Source: Neostapfia colusana
Taxonomy: Eukaryota > Streptophyta > Magnoliopsida > Poales > Poaceae
Length of the DNA stretch: 64,000 bases
Direction: 5' to 3'
Assembly (NCBI GenBank): GCA_030760725.1
Contig: JASWHV010000007.1
Location: 24,278,824-24,342,823 of the forward strand
Position numbers and translations under genes: made by a program. Shown here piece by piece: positions 1 to 10,816 of this stretch. Positions within the stretch are counted from its first letter, which is position 1. Each line of letters begins with the position of its first letter. Under the pieces are notes generated by a model that was not told where the DNA came from, did no database searches, and saw only the letters and a program-made list of their open reading frames with translations.

Positions 1-640
1 CCATGATCCATGCGTCAGGTCCTACTTGAGCACTTGGATCTTGAGTGCCGGGTTGCACGGAGGGACAGCACGGTCTTTAACCCGAAGATGAGAGCTTTAT
101 ACCCCGCCATGTTGTTGGTTTCCTTGAAGTCAAGTTGCACCATGTACTTGAACTGCTCTCTGGTTGGTGTAAGGAGCAGAACCCCCGCTCCGGCACCTTG
201 CTTGCGCGAAGAGCTGTCGAAGAAGAGAGTCCTGTGAGGCCCAGTGAAGATCGGAGCCCTAGGCTCTGGTCAACTGATGTCTTGGCCTCCTGGGGGGCAT
301 GGTGGTGGTGTCCACTCTGCCACGAAGTCAGCTAGCACCTCACTCTTCACCGTGTGGCGCGGTATGAAGTCTAGCTCGAACTCCACCAGCTCTGTAGTCC
401 ATTTGGCTATGTTCCCAGTTGCATTGGGGCTATGGAGAACGGTCCTGAGTGGATACTAGGTGACCACTGAGATCTTTTGAGCTTGGAAGTAGTGGCACAT
501 ATTCCTTGATGCTATGAGGACTGCGTAGAGCAGCTTGTGCACCTCCGGATATCTTGTCTTGGCATCATGGAGGACCTCGCTGATGAAGTCGACTGGATGT
601 TGGATGGTCCAGACCCTCTCGGAGGGGTTCGGTGCGTCCT
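1..640 (-). pseudogene. Tat RNase H and second (aRNH) RNase H, broken
   Basis: On the minus strand the segment reads from the RT/RNase H connection into a motif of the type EWTPPPCPPGGQD near 285-340, then into an FFD-SSRKQGAGAGV block (about 190-235) followed by LDFKETNNMA (about 85-125). These are typical of the archaeal-like RNase H of plant Tat elements, which is thought to contribute to RNA-primer processing. The frame is interrupted, for example by an in-frame TAG near 458-460 in the VVT-x-YPLR segment. The neighbour upstream (higher coordinates) is RT, and integrase would lie beyond the left edge. Confidence 0.7.
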
Positions 641-866
641 CTTGTAGGGGTCCGAGACTCGGGGGCCCCCGGCCCCCGGTTCCAGAATTGCACTCTGGGA
701 GCTCGGACCCAAATGTGCACTAGTCGTCAGGTCTAGCTAGTGGAGACCTGACTAGATCTTCTTGGGGAGATCTGTGACTCGGGGCCCCCAGGTCTGGGAG
801 TGCATTTCGGGAGCTCGGACCCGAATATGCATTGATCATCAGGTCCGACTGGTTGGGACCTGACTG
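639..866 (-). repeat. ~115-bp tandem duplication in the RT-RNase H spacer
   Basis: Two imperfect copies lie head to tail, each with a (A/G)CTCGGGG-CCCCC block, a GGGAGCTCGGACCC block and an end near GGGACCTGAC. The homologous spacer in TAT-B (about 13575-13682) has a single copy, so the duplication arose within the TAT-A lineage. Confidence 0.6.
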
Positions 867-1173
867 TTTCCCCGTCCCTCGGGTCTCCTGCGCAGTCCGA
901 GTCCTGGGATTCTAGACCAACGGCATCAGGAGCCTCATCTGGGACTTGAGGTCGATGAAGTTATGTCCACTCCGCAACCAGAACTATGCTCACGACCTTA
1001 GTTGTTGCAGCGATGTAGAGGAGCAGAGGCTCGCCTTGTTCAGGGACTACCATGATCGGTAGTGTCATGAGGAACTTCTTCAGCTCATGGAACACCTCAT
1101 CCGCCTCCTCGGTCCATACGAATGGACCAGAATTGTGCAGGAGCTTGAAGAACGGAAGAGCCCGCTCAGCCAG

Positions 1174-1950
1174 TCAAGAGATAAACCGACCGAGCGCAGC
1201 CAAGCATCCGGTAAGCTTCTGGACATCCTTGATGCGGGCTCGGGACCGCATCAACTCTATCGCCTTAATCTTCTCTGGGTTAGATTCAATTCCTCGGTGT
1301 GAGACCAAGAAACCAAGTAGCTTTCCAGCAGAGACCCCAAAGACACACTTGTCTGGGTTCAACTTTGTGCGTGTCGAACCCAGTCTGTCGAAGACTAGGG
1401 CTAGGTTATCGAGCAAAGATGCTTGTGACTTAACCTTTACTACGATGTCATCGACATACACCTCTACTAGGTCACGAATGAGATTCTCAAATGTTTTATG
1501 CATTGCATGCACAAAAGTGGTACAGGCATTCTTAAGACCATAAGGCATGGACACATAGAAGTATAAACCATCTACTGTGATGAAGGCGGTATGCTCTTCA
1601 TCTTCCCTAGACATTGGTAATTGGTGGAAACCTGAGTATGCGTCTAGGAAACACAGTAGATCAGAGCCGGATGTAGAATCCACTATTTGGGCTATACGGG
1701 GGAGAGGAATGGATCCTTTGGACATGCCATATTGATAGTGGTGTAATTGATGCACATTCGAAGCTTCCCGCCAGCATTGGGGACGACAACAGGGTTCGCC
1801 AACCATCGTGGATAGTGTACCTCTCGAATAAAGCCAGCATCGAGAAGCTTCTTGATTTCTTCACGGATGAAGTCTTGCCGCTCGATGGATTGCTTCTGAG
1901 GCTTCTATTGGACCGGCCTGGCATCGGGATGGATCTTCAGTTGGTGCTCA
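1174..1950 (-). pseudogene. Tat reverse transcriptase
   Basis: A 210-residue open stretch (1174-1806) holds RT motifs in order: PLPRIAQIVDSTSG, FLDAYSGFHQ (first catalytic Asp), YGLKNA, and YVDDIVVK with the catalytic Asp pair near 1447-1452. It ends in KLTGCLAALGRFIS. The upstream RT start (HYPRW-type motif, about 1790-1950) is in another frame, so a frameshift lies near 1800. The sequence matches the Tat clade rather than chromoviruses (YVDD and AYSGFHQ instead of FIDD and RSGYHQ). The product would have copied element RNA in the virus-like particle. It is not functional as it stands. Confidence 0.8.
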
Positions 1951-2155
1951 ATCACCTCCTTAGGAATCACGGGCATTTCCGACGGTTGGCATGCAAACAC
2001 ATCGACATTGGCCCGGAGGAAGGTGACGAGCACATCTTCCTATTTGCCCCCCAGGCCTCCGGCGATTCGGGTGTTCTGGGCAACATTATGGCCGACTTGG
2101 GCGACCTTGACTGGTACGTCCTCGCCGTCTGGGGGCTGCACATGGGGTGCAGATG

Positions 2156-2767
2156 TCACCCCTCGCTGACGCATGCTTGGAGGCGGCCGGCAAGCTTCAG
2201 CGTGACCGGAAGCGGCCTCCTGTGCTTCTGCCAATGGAGCTTTTCCAGTGCTAAGACAGTTGTGGTGCGGTCACCACGGATCTTGAGTACGCCACTCGGG
2301 GTTGGCATCTTCAGGACTAAGTAGCCGTAGTGGGCTACCGCCATGAACCGATACAGAGCTGATCTGCCAATTATGGCACTGAAGGGGAGGCTGACATCCG
2401 CAACGTCGAAGTCGACGCTTTCCGTGCGGTAGTTCTCAGGGGTCCCGAATGTCACCGAGATGGAGATGCTAACACATGGGAAGATTGGGTCCCGACCTAC
2501 CCCCGAGAATGGTCTCGAGGGGGTAAGCTGGGACATAGGGATTTGCAGCTTCTTGAAGGTTGTGAGGCTGATAACCCTGAGGGATGCCCCGCCATCGATC
2601 AACACGTGGTAGAGCTTCACGTTGGAGATGGTCGGGGCAATGAGGAGAGGCAGCTGCCCAGTGCGTGCCATGTTCTTGGGGCAGTCGGATGCGTCAAAGC
2701 TGATAGGCATTTCCATCCACTTGCACTGTGGCCCTGGCCCAGGGGTTGGGGCAGCTGCTGCCACCAC
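2156..2767 (-). pseudogene. Tat aspartic protease region
   Basis: This is an open stretch of about 200 residues with a retropepsin-like active-site triad, Asp-Gly-Gly in LIDGGASLRVIS, followed by FSAIIGRSALYRFMA. That match is the usual plant Tat protease pattern (hydrophobic-D-G-[GS]-[AS], then the G-R-L flap partner). The enzyme cleaves Gag-Pol. The region sits directly upstream of RT on the minus strand. Its N-terminal part is proline-rich and does not resemble gag. The ORF is open but isolated from RT by 350 bp of shifted frame (1807-2155). Confidence 0.7.
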
Positions 2768-2990
2768 TCAATGTAGGGTCTTGACAGCTCACCAAGACGA
2801 TACATTGGAAGAGCCCCCATACATCACGCGGAGCGTGCCGGCTGTTTGGTCACTGGCCTGGCCAGACCTACCCACCCTAGAGAGGGAGGTGGCCCCGTCG
2901 CCTCCCGCCTGGAGACGACGGTGAGTGGGGCGAGAAGTCTCACTGAGTGAGGTGATGTTTACCATGGTTGCCTAGGGAGTGTGAAAAGCC
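2768..2990 (-). other. Leader remnant without gag
   Basis: This is a GC-rich stretch between PBS and protease. I see no zinc knuckle, no retrotransposon-gag motif and no convincing ORF. In an intact Tat element well over 1 kb of gag would be expected here, so a deletion is inferred. Confidence 0.5.
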
Positions 2991-3009
2991 TCCTATCTGG
3001 CACGTGAAA
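2991..3009 (-). other. Degenerate primer-binding site of TAT-A
   Basis: On the minus strand the bases directly after the LTR read TTCACGTGCCAGATAGG. The common grass Tat PBS reads TTGGCGCGCCAGGTAGG, so this is a mutated form of it. Position at the LTR/leader boundary supports the call. Confidence 0.6.
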
Positions 3010-3258
3010 TGTCAATATGTTGCAACGACACTTCCCCTGGTCTGCTACGGAAGCAGCCCGCGGAGGTTCTTTGATTGGAGGGGCTTGACGCTGCTAGAGC
3101 GATCCAACTTGAGAGAGCGGGAGAACACCGAGATTTATGTGGTTTGGGCCGCCGGAGCATAATACCCTACGTCCACGGTGGTGAATGTTGTATTGCTTGC
3201 ACATATGAGTTTGTGAGTTTGCATGGTTGCGAATCCTTTATCGGGTGGACACCCCGGT

Positions 3259-3268
3259 CCTTTTATAG
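3259..3268 (-). promoter_or_regulatory. TATA box of the TAT-A LTR
   Basis: CTATAAAAGG on the minus strand, about 250 bp before the LTR/leader boundary and downstream of the G-box array. This position fits the U3/R promoter. Confidence 0.55.
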
Positions 3269-3654
3269 CCCAAGGCCGGGTTGGTTACAATGAGGCTTGG
3301 GGCCCGACAGGTGGCCTTGAAGCTATCTGAACGCTATACATGATCTAGGGTTTTACATCCTGAGTAGAGTGGTTGGCAGGGGAGTTAAGACCCGCCGCCT
3401 GGTGCGCTGAATGCCTCTGACCACGTTGCAGGTGATGATGATGTCATCTTGTCGCTGTGTCTCCTCGCTCTATTGGACTGCACGTGCCGTTGAGCAGCAC
3501 TGTGCCGTTGTCACACCTCGCCGCCCTGTCTTGTCACCATAATGGCGAAAGGGCGGAGGATAGAGGCGTGCGCTATGCGCCATGCTTCAGGGGAAGGCGC
3601 GAGCCTTGAATGCATGGCCTGACAGCGCACTCCCTCGTTAACCCACAGCCCACG

Positions 3655-3960
3655 ACGTGGGACACGTGGCGGCTCCGGAGCCCTCTTCAGCGGGGAGGAG
3701 ACCCAGAGCCTAGTTACACGTGGCAGCTCCGGACCTCACCTCAGAGGGGAGGCTTGGTCTGGGGCAAAGGGCACGTGTCATCTCCGGAGCTCTCCTCAGC
3801 AGGGAGGAGGTTCGGATCCGGGTACACGTGGCAGCTCTGGACCTCACCTCAGCGGGGAGGCTTGGTCCGGGGCCAAGGGCACATGTTGGCTCTAGAACCT
3901 AGACGCACGTGGCAGCCCCGGGGCTGACCCCGGGGCCAAGGGCACGTGGCCTCGCTAGCG
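3655..3960 (-). repeat. G-box minisatellite in Tat U3
   Basis: About five to six imperfect units of 50-60 bp, each carrying CACGTG or a one-base variant followed by a CTCCGGAGC or CTCCGGACC block and a GGGGAGG block. CACGTG is the core site of plant bZIP and bHLH factors, so the array may be an enhancer (inference). Similar units occur in the Tekay LTRs TEK-3 and TEK-4. Confidence 0.7.
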
Positions 3961-4038
3961 CCCGCCTCAGCAGAGAGGCGGCGCCTAGGCTGTCTTTAAC
4001 CCTCCACGCCGGGGTACCCGGTTTGTAGGGTACTGACA

Positions 4039-4218
4039 GTTATCGTGCAGTAGGAATTATGTATATTAAATAGAAACTGAATGGTCTATACTACTTTTGT
4101 ACAAATTTAGTAAGTTAGAATGTTATACATGTTTTACTTATCGTGTGTGCTATCGGGTGTCGAATCACGCGGCACCACTCTCGGTGACCCTGGAAAGTAT
4201 GGATTTCGGTACGTCACA
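4039..4218 (+). repeat. LTR-X: right end of a long LTR interrupted by TAT-A
   Basis: This stretch is alignable by eye to the right ends of SOLO-2 (10640-10816) and SOLO-1 (12960-13144). Shared blocks are a CTACTTTTGTACAAATT block, a GTGTG-TATCGGGTG block, a short GGTGTCG/CGGCACC hairpin and a terminal GTCACA. The rest of the LTR is left of the window, pushed away by TAT-A. After 4218 the Tat sequence of TAT-B begins. Confidence 0.65.
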
Positions 4219-4749
4219 CAACCGAACGATCCGTTCAACGGATGTATGTTCATCAGGAAGGATATTGTCTTTCAAGTAGTCCCGGACCTCCGTGATCCAT
4301 GCGTTGGGACCTACTTGAGCTTCTGGATCTTGAGCGCTAGGTTGCACGGAGTCCCCGATGATGCTTACGAGGTGCATGGAGTCCATGGTAGCAGGGCCGC
4401 TGGGATTGCCAGCTTCGAGGTGCTGGTCTCGCCCCCTTCGCCTGGTTTGGCAGGTCAGGCTGTAGGTCACAGCAACTTCCTTTCGAAGACTCCCTCAGGC
4501 ACCAAAGCCCAGGTGGAAGCCTTTGTTGACAGGTCATCGGCGATTTGTGTGGTTGGCGCGAGGGACATGGCACAGGTCCAAGACATGGAAGTCTTTTTTC
4601 AGCTTCTGCACTTGGTGGAGGTAGGCTGCAAGCTGAGGATCATTGCAGCAGCATTTTCCCTTGAGTTGCTTGATGATCAGCTGGGAATCACCTTTGATCA
4701 ACAACTGCTGGACGCCCGCTCTGGCATCTTGCTTGCGCGAGGAGCCATC
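4219..4749 (-). pseudogene. TAT-B: aRNH and RNase H-integrase linker segment
   Basis: Minus-strand reading gives FTDGSSRKQ at about 4730-4750, then LLIKGDSQLIIKQLKG (the second conserved block of the archaeal-type RNase H), LAAYLHQVQKL, and a linker with WITEVRDYLKDNILP (about 4265-4310), which precedes integrase in Tat elements. The preceding part of the same protein (FFDG) is found at 13145-13160, across SOLO-1. Frames shift near 4450-4540. This is one fragment of the outermost host element of the window. Its integrase lies left of the window, beyond LTR-X. Confidence 0.7.
4745..4749. repeat. TSD CCATC of SOLO-1 (left copy)
   Basis: CCATC directly precedes TGTAAAAG, and the matching CCATC follows GGTCCGACA at 13145-13149. 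Joining the flanks restores the DG(S)SSRKQ region of the TAT-B RNase H, which confirms the insertion. Confidence 0.85.
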
Positions 4750-6638
4750 TGTAAAAGTCCCAAAAAAATGCAAAGTCAATAAATTGGATGTTGCTTTCCA
4801 TTGTGTTCCAAATTCATGAAAATGGGACTTACAAAAAATTTTCTACACGGATGGTGTACATAGGTGTTCAACAAAAAGGGCTCAAATGTTCATTTTAATG
4901 TTTTGAACCAATAAAGATTTAAACACCATGTGTAAATTACTCCTTTGCATGAAGGAGGTTAAAAAATCAGATTGTAAACTCAAGTGTTCACCTCAAATGG
5001 CTACCAAACTTTTGAACACACATGCAGCCTCATAACTTTGAATTTGAGGAAGATCATGGTAGCAACAATTTGATTTTAGTGTCGGCCAAAAAGAAGCTAA
5101 ATAGGATCAGTACCCAATGAGGGCTAAATTCAAATTTAAAAGTGAAGTTCAAACCGAATTCGTGTAATTCGAATTCCAGCCACTGTTAAACTCCAGGAAT
5201 TTCAAATTGATGGGATTAACATGGAGAAGATCTTTTGAGGAGAAAAAAGAGTGGACCCCACTGTCATTGAGACAAATAGACTTGCACCCGAAGTCTTTCT
5301 CTCTGTTTTTCCACTCGGACACCGAATAACCACCGGGCACCCCTGAGACTCCATGCAGCAGCCACCTCCTCGCTGTTTCATCGCGCTGGAGACCTGCTCG
5401 TGCCTTCCTCAGCTCACGCAGTGATCCGTTGCTCACAAAACCGAAACAACTCGGGCGTAGCTTCCTCCTCGAGCAAAACACAGAACAGCGCACTGCTGCC
5501 TCGGTTGATCGAGCGGGAGCCGGCAAAACCACCGCGCACAGCGCCTCCATGAGCTGCAAAATGGCACCAGGTGATCCATCCCCACCTCCTCGGCATAAAA
5601 AAAATGAGCTCGGCCTTTCCTACCCGGGCGTGTAGCTTCTTCACGGTGACCGAACCTCACCGCCACTTAGAGCTCTCGTGGACAGCACGAACCAAGATAC
5701 GACACGTCCGAGCAAGGACACCCAGAGAAGCACCAAGCTGATCCATGTTGCTCCTACCCAACCCGCTGATCATGCCGTAGACCACCGAGCTCCATTTCGG
5801 ATTTTTCTTCCGGGGTGCGCAAACCAACCTTCCAGTATGAAATCTTCAAAATCAACCTCAATACTTGTTCCTAGGTCACCAAATTATGCACGAAGGAGAT
5901 AGACTAGTCGGCAATCCAATCCCCTTCGCAAAACTAGCTTGAAACCGACTGTGGGTGGACTATTTCAATGTTTCCCGAACGCAAACCCGGCGGCACACTT
6001 CGGGCGCACAGTGACAACCAAGTTGGAGGCTTTCCCGAGCTAGTTTGCGTACTTGTCGGTCTTCACTATGTACCAAGGATGCTTTAGAGCTGATCCCTCG
6101 AGTGTTTAGGGGGCTAGGGAGGCCAGCCGATGGACCCGAACTTCTCCCGGAACCGCCGCACTTTGCCAGCATACTTCCGGTCACCGGCAGCTCGAGCCGA
6201 CCTCACAAACGGATTCCCATCCTCCTAAACCCACAGGCGGCGAGAATTAGACCGAGAGGCGGCCGGGAACCTCACTTTAGCAAGGGCGCTGCCTCTGTCC
6301 AGCGAGGGGCAGTGCACGCGCGGGAATTCGGCGGTAGGAAGAAGAAGGGTGCGGCTGGCCCACCCGTCAGCGAGTTGAATTTAAATCTGGGATTCGCTGT
6401 GGCTCCTGATACGGTGTGGCTACGCGCTGGAGAACCCAGTAGCCCCATGTGTTCTCGCACCCCATTGGCTGCAGTTTAAAACCGTGGGCCCAGCCACATT
6501 TCCAGTAGAAATTAAATTCCAGATTCAGCTCCAAGTTTAGAAATTCATAACTTTGTGTAGGAAACTCCAAATTGGGTGATTAAAATTGGGTTAGATTCAG
6601 TTTGCAAATATCTATCCAAATTTGCAACCCAATTAGTG

Positions 6639-6643
6639 TGAAA
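6639..6643. repeat. TSD TGAAA of SOLO-2 (left copy)
   Basis: The second copy is at 10817-10821, directly after the terminal TCACA. Confidence 0.8.
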
Positions 6644-9600
6644 TGTGAAATCCCACATGCTCACTTGCTAAAGTGTTCATCACACACACCACAGCTCATA
6701 TTGTGGTAATCTTATGAAAACACTTGAAGAGCAAGTAACCACCATCAATAGGATGGTTAAAATAAAAACTCACAAATACAAAAGTAGGATTTCCCACATG
6801 TAGACTTCAGAGGCTGAGCTCACAATTAGGTCCTAAACTTTCGTAGGAATGCTCATGGCAAGTTTCATGCAAATCCAAACCTTTTTGAGATACTTTTGGA
6901 TACAATTGTAAAAGGGCTAGTTTGAATGCAAATTCAAATTTAAGCTACTTTCATAATCTGGATTCAAAAGGTGGATTCATATTCATACTCAGCACCTTTT
7001 ACTGAGTTACTCCACTAATTTTCATCCCATTGGAGTTGATCTTGTTGGGAGCTAAAATTGAACTAATTCAAAACTGAATTTGAAATTCAAATTCAGGTGT
7101 GAATCAAATTTAGCCAAACCAGCTCCAATTTGAGGAATTCAATTTCAGCTCATGACTTGGTGGTGAAGTCTACCATTTAATTGTGGGCAGATGAGGGAAA
7201 TATCAGCTGGGGATTGAAAAGAATTAGAGGGGAAGGGGGACCCACTGTCAGTGATTGAATTTGCATCGAACCGACTCATTTTCAGCGCGAGCTCTCATGT
7301 GAGCGCGGCTGCGCCATGAGGAAATCCACCTCGATGGTGAATTCCACCTCATGGTAAAAGTTTCGGCTCAAAGGCCAGGAAGACAAGATGCTCCGTCCGT
7401 TCTTTTCACTCTCACGTAAAACCAGCTAGCACTCGCGCCGTCCTTTGCTCCCGCTCGCGAGTTTTCCTCCTGCCTCTCTCTGTCCACCAGCAACCGGCCG
7501 ATCCCAGCTGTTTTACGCACCGCCACCGGGGAAAAAAGGTGCACCTTGTCATGCTGAAGCTGTAGGAGAAAGCCGTTTGCTGTTTCATGCGACGTAGAGC
7601 GAGTATTGCTCGTTTCTTTCCACGGTGTGCGTTAGGATTAGAAGTCGATTGCTGGCAAAATTCCTTGCACACAGGCGACCGCCGCTCGAGCTGCACACCA
7701 GACACGCTCTAGAACATCTAGCGTACCTCCTTGCTCAAGTAGCACCAAGTTTCATGCACTAGAACCCTAGTTCCGCGAGTTTTTTGTGCCGGCGGCCGAA
7801 AACAAGGCACCTCACCGGTGAGGACCTAGTTGCGGACGTTTTCACGAGGATCAGGGTTTATATTCATGATCAGCAAGTCCCCACGGAGCTCTCAGACGAA
7901 ACCGCATCGAAAAAGGTGTATAGAACACCGAGTTTGGCGTTGCTTATGAGCTCCCGACCTTTGTCACCGTCGTGAGCACTGTTCCAACCATCGCCGAGCT
8001 ACGGAGACTGCACCAGCGTGTTCCTCGTGTGAATTTATGCACAGGCGGCGAGTTTCATCGATGTTTGTACAGTGGAACAGCCGGCGGCGAGCTCTCCGGC
8101 GAGGCACCGCCGCGGGTGCCGCGGGTGGCGCGAGGAAGAAGAAGGGGTGCAGGCCCCGCGTTGCAGTGAGAGAAAACTGGGCCCGGGATCGGCTGTGGCG
8201 CCGGGATTTCTTGAGGCTACGTGGGAAATTTACTGGACCAACATGTGGCTTCGTTGTCTGGCTGACACATAGCCATGGGCCCACCAGCCCGGTTGAAACC
8301 TTCTGAATTTCGATTTGATTTTCCAGATTTTTGCCAAATTTTAGAAGCCCATAATTTTTGCTAGGATTATCCAAATTGAGTAAACCAAATTTTGTTGGAT
8401 TCAGTTCTCTGAGTACATTCCAGCAAAACAAGTTTCAGTCCATGAAACCTATTATTTTTCAGAATTAATTCCTCAATGTTTAAAGTGTTGGGAATTTTAA
8501 CTAGAGATTCCCTTTATGGAAAATTCTCAAATTTGGCTAGGATGTTCATTTTAGTATCATTGAGTCTCATGCCAAATTTTGGATCCATCCGTGTTCATTA
8601 AGTCCACCTAATGGTGTGTTTAAGTCAACTGACACAGAGAAAATGGAAAATATTCAGAAACATTTTCTGAGTTTTCTCTGAACTTAATTAGCCCATAACT
8701 TCCTCTAGGATTCTCCAAATTACATTAAACCAACTCCATTAGAACCATGATAGACTCTATTTTCCAGAAAGTAATGGCTTGCTCTATGAAAATCCCTGGA
8801 AATTCTTAGAAGCTCTAGTTATGGCTATTTAGACATTTATTTGGGCAGGGCTCAAATGAGCTTTGTTTCAAATAAAATTTGGCCAAGTCTATGGTTAGGA
8901 TCTCACCAAGCCACAGTAGAAATTTCAGAGCCAAAGGGGATGTCTAGCTAGAGTTATGGTCTTCATATGTTAAATTCAACACATTTGCATTAAATTTGAC
9001 ACACATAGTTAATTTGATTACGTGTAGTCACTGAAGGCGAGGAAGCTCCAGAGATATTGGATTTCATCTCTCCAGATGAGAATTTAACCACTGACCAGCA
9101 GCAACAAGGCAAGCCCCGGTTTGCATTAAACAATTTTTATCAAGTTTTTGCTTTATATTCACTTAGATTGAGGTATGTATGTGCATTAAGTTTAGGATAG
9201 TTGAAACCCTAATTACATAACCATATTATCCTAAATAGAGTGAGGGTAGTGTCTAAGTCCTCGAGTAGAATATGCCTTGCTTAATGTTTTATAGGTTTCG
9301 GTACAAGTCGAGTGGTTGGAATCTACTCGCGAGTATAGGATTCACCACATACGAGATTGATTCGAGATGTGAGATAACTTTAGTAAGGAAAAAATGAGAC
9401 TAGGCAGGGACGTAGGATGCAGCAAGAGGAAGGGTGTGTTTGTTCCAGCTGTGGATTCTTGAAAATCTGATTCTAGCTGTGGGCTGTGAGAAAGCTGCTA
9501 TGAGTTGAGAGCTACGGTGAAGCTGAAATCTGTTTGGCTCGAAACAACTATCAGCTATGGATTCTGTAATAAATATGTGTTATAAAGAAAATAACGTTTG

Positions 9601-10816
9601 GTTGTGTAATCAGTGGCATGGTGGATAATTTCTGTGAAAGTTGGAACAGGAATCAGGAAAATCTGGGGCTCTGGCAGATTTCCATTTGCACTAGGAAAAT
9701 CTATAGATTCTGGAGAACCTGATTCTCATGTGAACCCTTTGGCTCAGATTTCTGATTTTTAGTAGAGAATCTAGTTGATGCAGCTGAATCAAAAGGATCC
9801 GAAGTCTTGTGGGCGTAGCCCTGCCCTTGTCGATTGAGGACCGATCCATGTGCGGCCCCGCTGAACAAGTTGGAATGTACCGAAGGCATATCGGATATAT
9901 GGGGTCCGATAAACTGATGTAACCTATACCTCCGGGCGTCGAGGCATAGTGCACCGATTTATAGGTGTAGGTTGAGGGCAGCAAGGTGGAAATCCGCTAA
10001 CAGTCATGGAGAGATGCTCCATGTAGGGAACCTCCTGCTCGTTTGGGTGTGATCGGTTCGACGTTTGGGAGCGTGCCGTTGCAGCTCCGAGGATGGGCAT
10101 ACGTGACGTGCTATTTGGGTATCCCTGCAGGTATATATCAAGTCGATTCACCGTCCCTCACGGTCATGAGTACCGCTTGTTCACTGTGTCGTGACATAGT
10201 AAATATATGGAATGATTGTGATGAATTACTGCTGTTATGAATAAATTGTTTTGCAACATGTGTGCGACCAAATATTGGTCACTAAATTTCAGATTTATGA
10301 ACCTTTAACTTGTGGCTAAAAGATGAAGTAAGGATGAACTTGTAGGTGTGTCTATTGCTGCAAATTTCTATCCTACCTTTGGTATGACTTGCATGTATAG
10401 TTTCTTTTGTAGGAGAGTCGGATAAAACTTGTTGAGCCATCGTGCTCACGGTTGCTGCTATGAGTGTTTGCAGGTGAGGAGTATCGCACTGACTCGGAGT
10501 ACGGGTTCACCGGCGAGGGTTATCCTCCGTCGGGGACGACGGCTGTGTGGGAGCCGTGCACGCCGCACTCAAGCTAGAGTGTAGCTAGTGTGGGTTGTCC
10601 GTAGGGCTGGACAACTGACTTTTGCTAGTTAGGGTTTGGCATGAGTTGCAGTAAACTTTGTAAAGTATATGTAAACTGAAGGTTTGTACTATTTTTGTAC
10701 AAATTCAGTAAGTTTGAATGTAATACTATGTTTCCTTATCATGTGTGTTGTCAGGTGTCACATCGTGCGGCATCACCCTCTGTGATCCTAGATTGTACGG
10801 ATTTTTGTCCGTCACA
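6644..10816 (+). mobile_element. SOLO-2: ~4.2-kb solo LTR nested in SOLO-1
   Basis: Begins TGTGAAATCCC and ends GTCCGTCACA (TGTGA/TCACA inverted ends), flanked by TGAAA at 6639-6643 and 10817-10821. Removing it joins SOLO-1 cleanly. It contains a GC-rich block at 7250-8300, then AT-rich sequence, the AAGTCGAGTGGTTGGA motif at about 9306-9322 and the GGACCGATCC block at about 9838. Blocks shared in the same order with SOLO-1 show that both belong to one LTR family. No coding sequence of an element is present; ORFs here are incidental. Confidence 0.75.

Larger units (their letters stand above)
1..4038 (-). mobile_element. TAT-A: 5' part of a Tat-type Ty3/gypsy element
   Basis: This is a minus-strand Tat-lineage LTR retrotransposon running off the left edge. 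In transcription order the window shows a 5' LTR (3010-4038), a degenerate PBS, a short leader remnant, protease, reverse transcriptase, RNase H and the start of the second, archaeal-type RNase H. That RT-RNH-aRNH order is the Tat signature. No gag can be recognised between LTR and protease, and the coding frames carry stops and shifts, so the copy is dead. It is inserted in LTR-X, whose sequence resumes at 4039. The left end, 3' LTR and TSD partner lie outside the window. Confidence 0.8.
3010..4038 (-). repeat. 5' LTR of TAT-A
   Basis: The LTR is about 1.03 kb and bounded by TGTCA and TGACA inverted ends (seen on the plus strand at 3010 and ending at 4038). On the minus strand it has U3 with a G-box minisatellite (3655-3960), a TATA box (CTATAAAAGG, 3259-3268), then R/U5 and the PBS. 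Its partner LTR is outside the window. Confidence 0.75.

Noticed and set aside
5149..6480. Several 70-140-aa ORFs on both strands in SOLO-1
   Set aside because: GC-rich LTR leader. No recognisable domain, overlapping frames on both strands, not matched in the sister LTR.
7412..8431. ORFs of 60-155 aa in SOLO-2, including Arg-rich ones
   Set aside because: Composition-driven frames in a GC-rich LTR block. No conserved motif.
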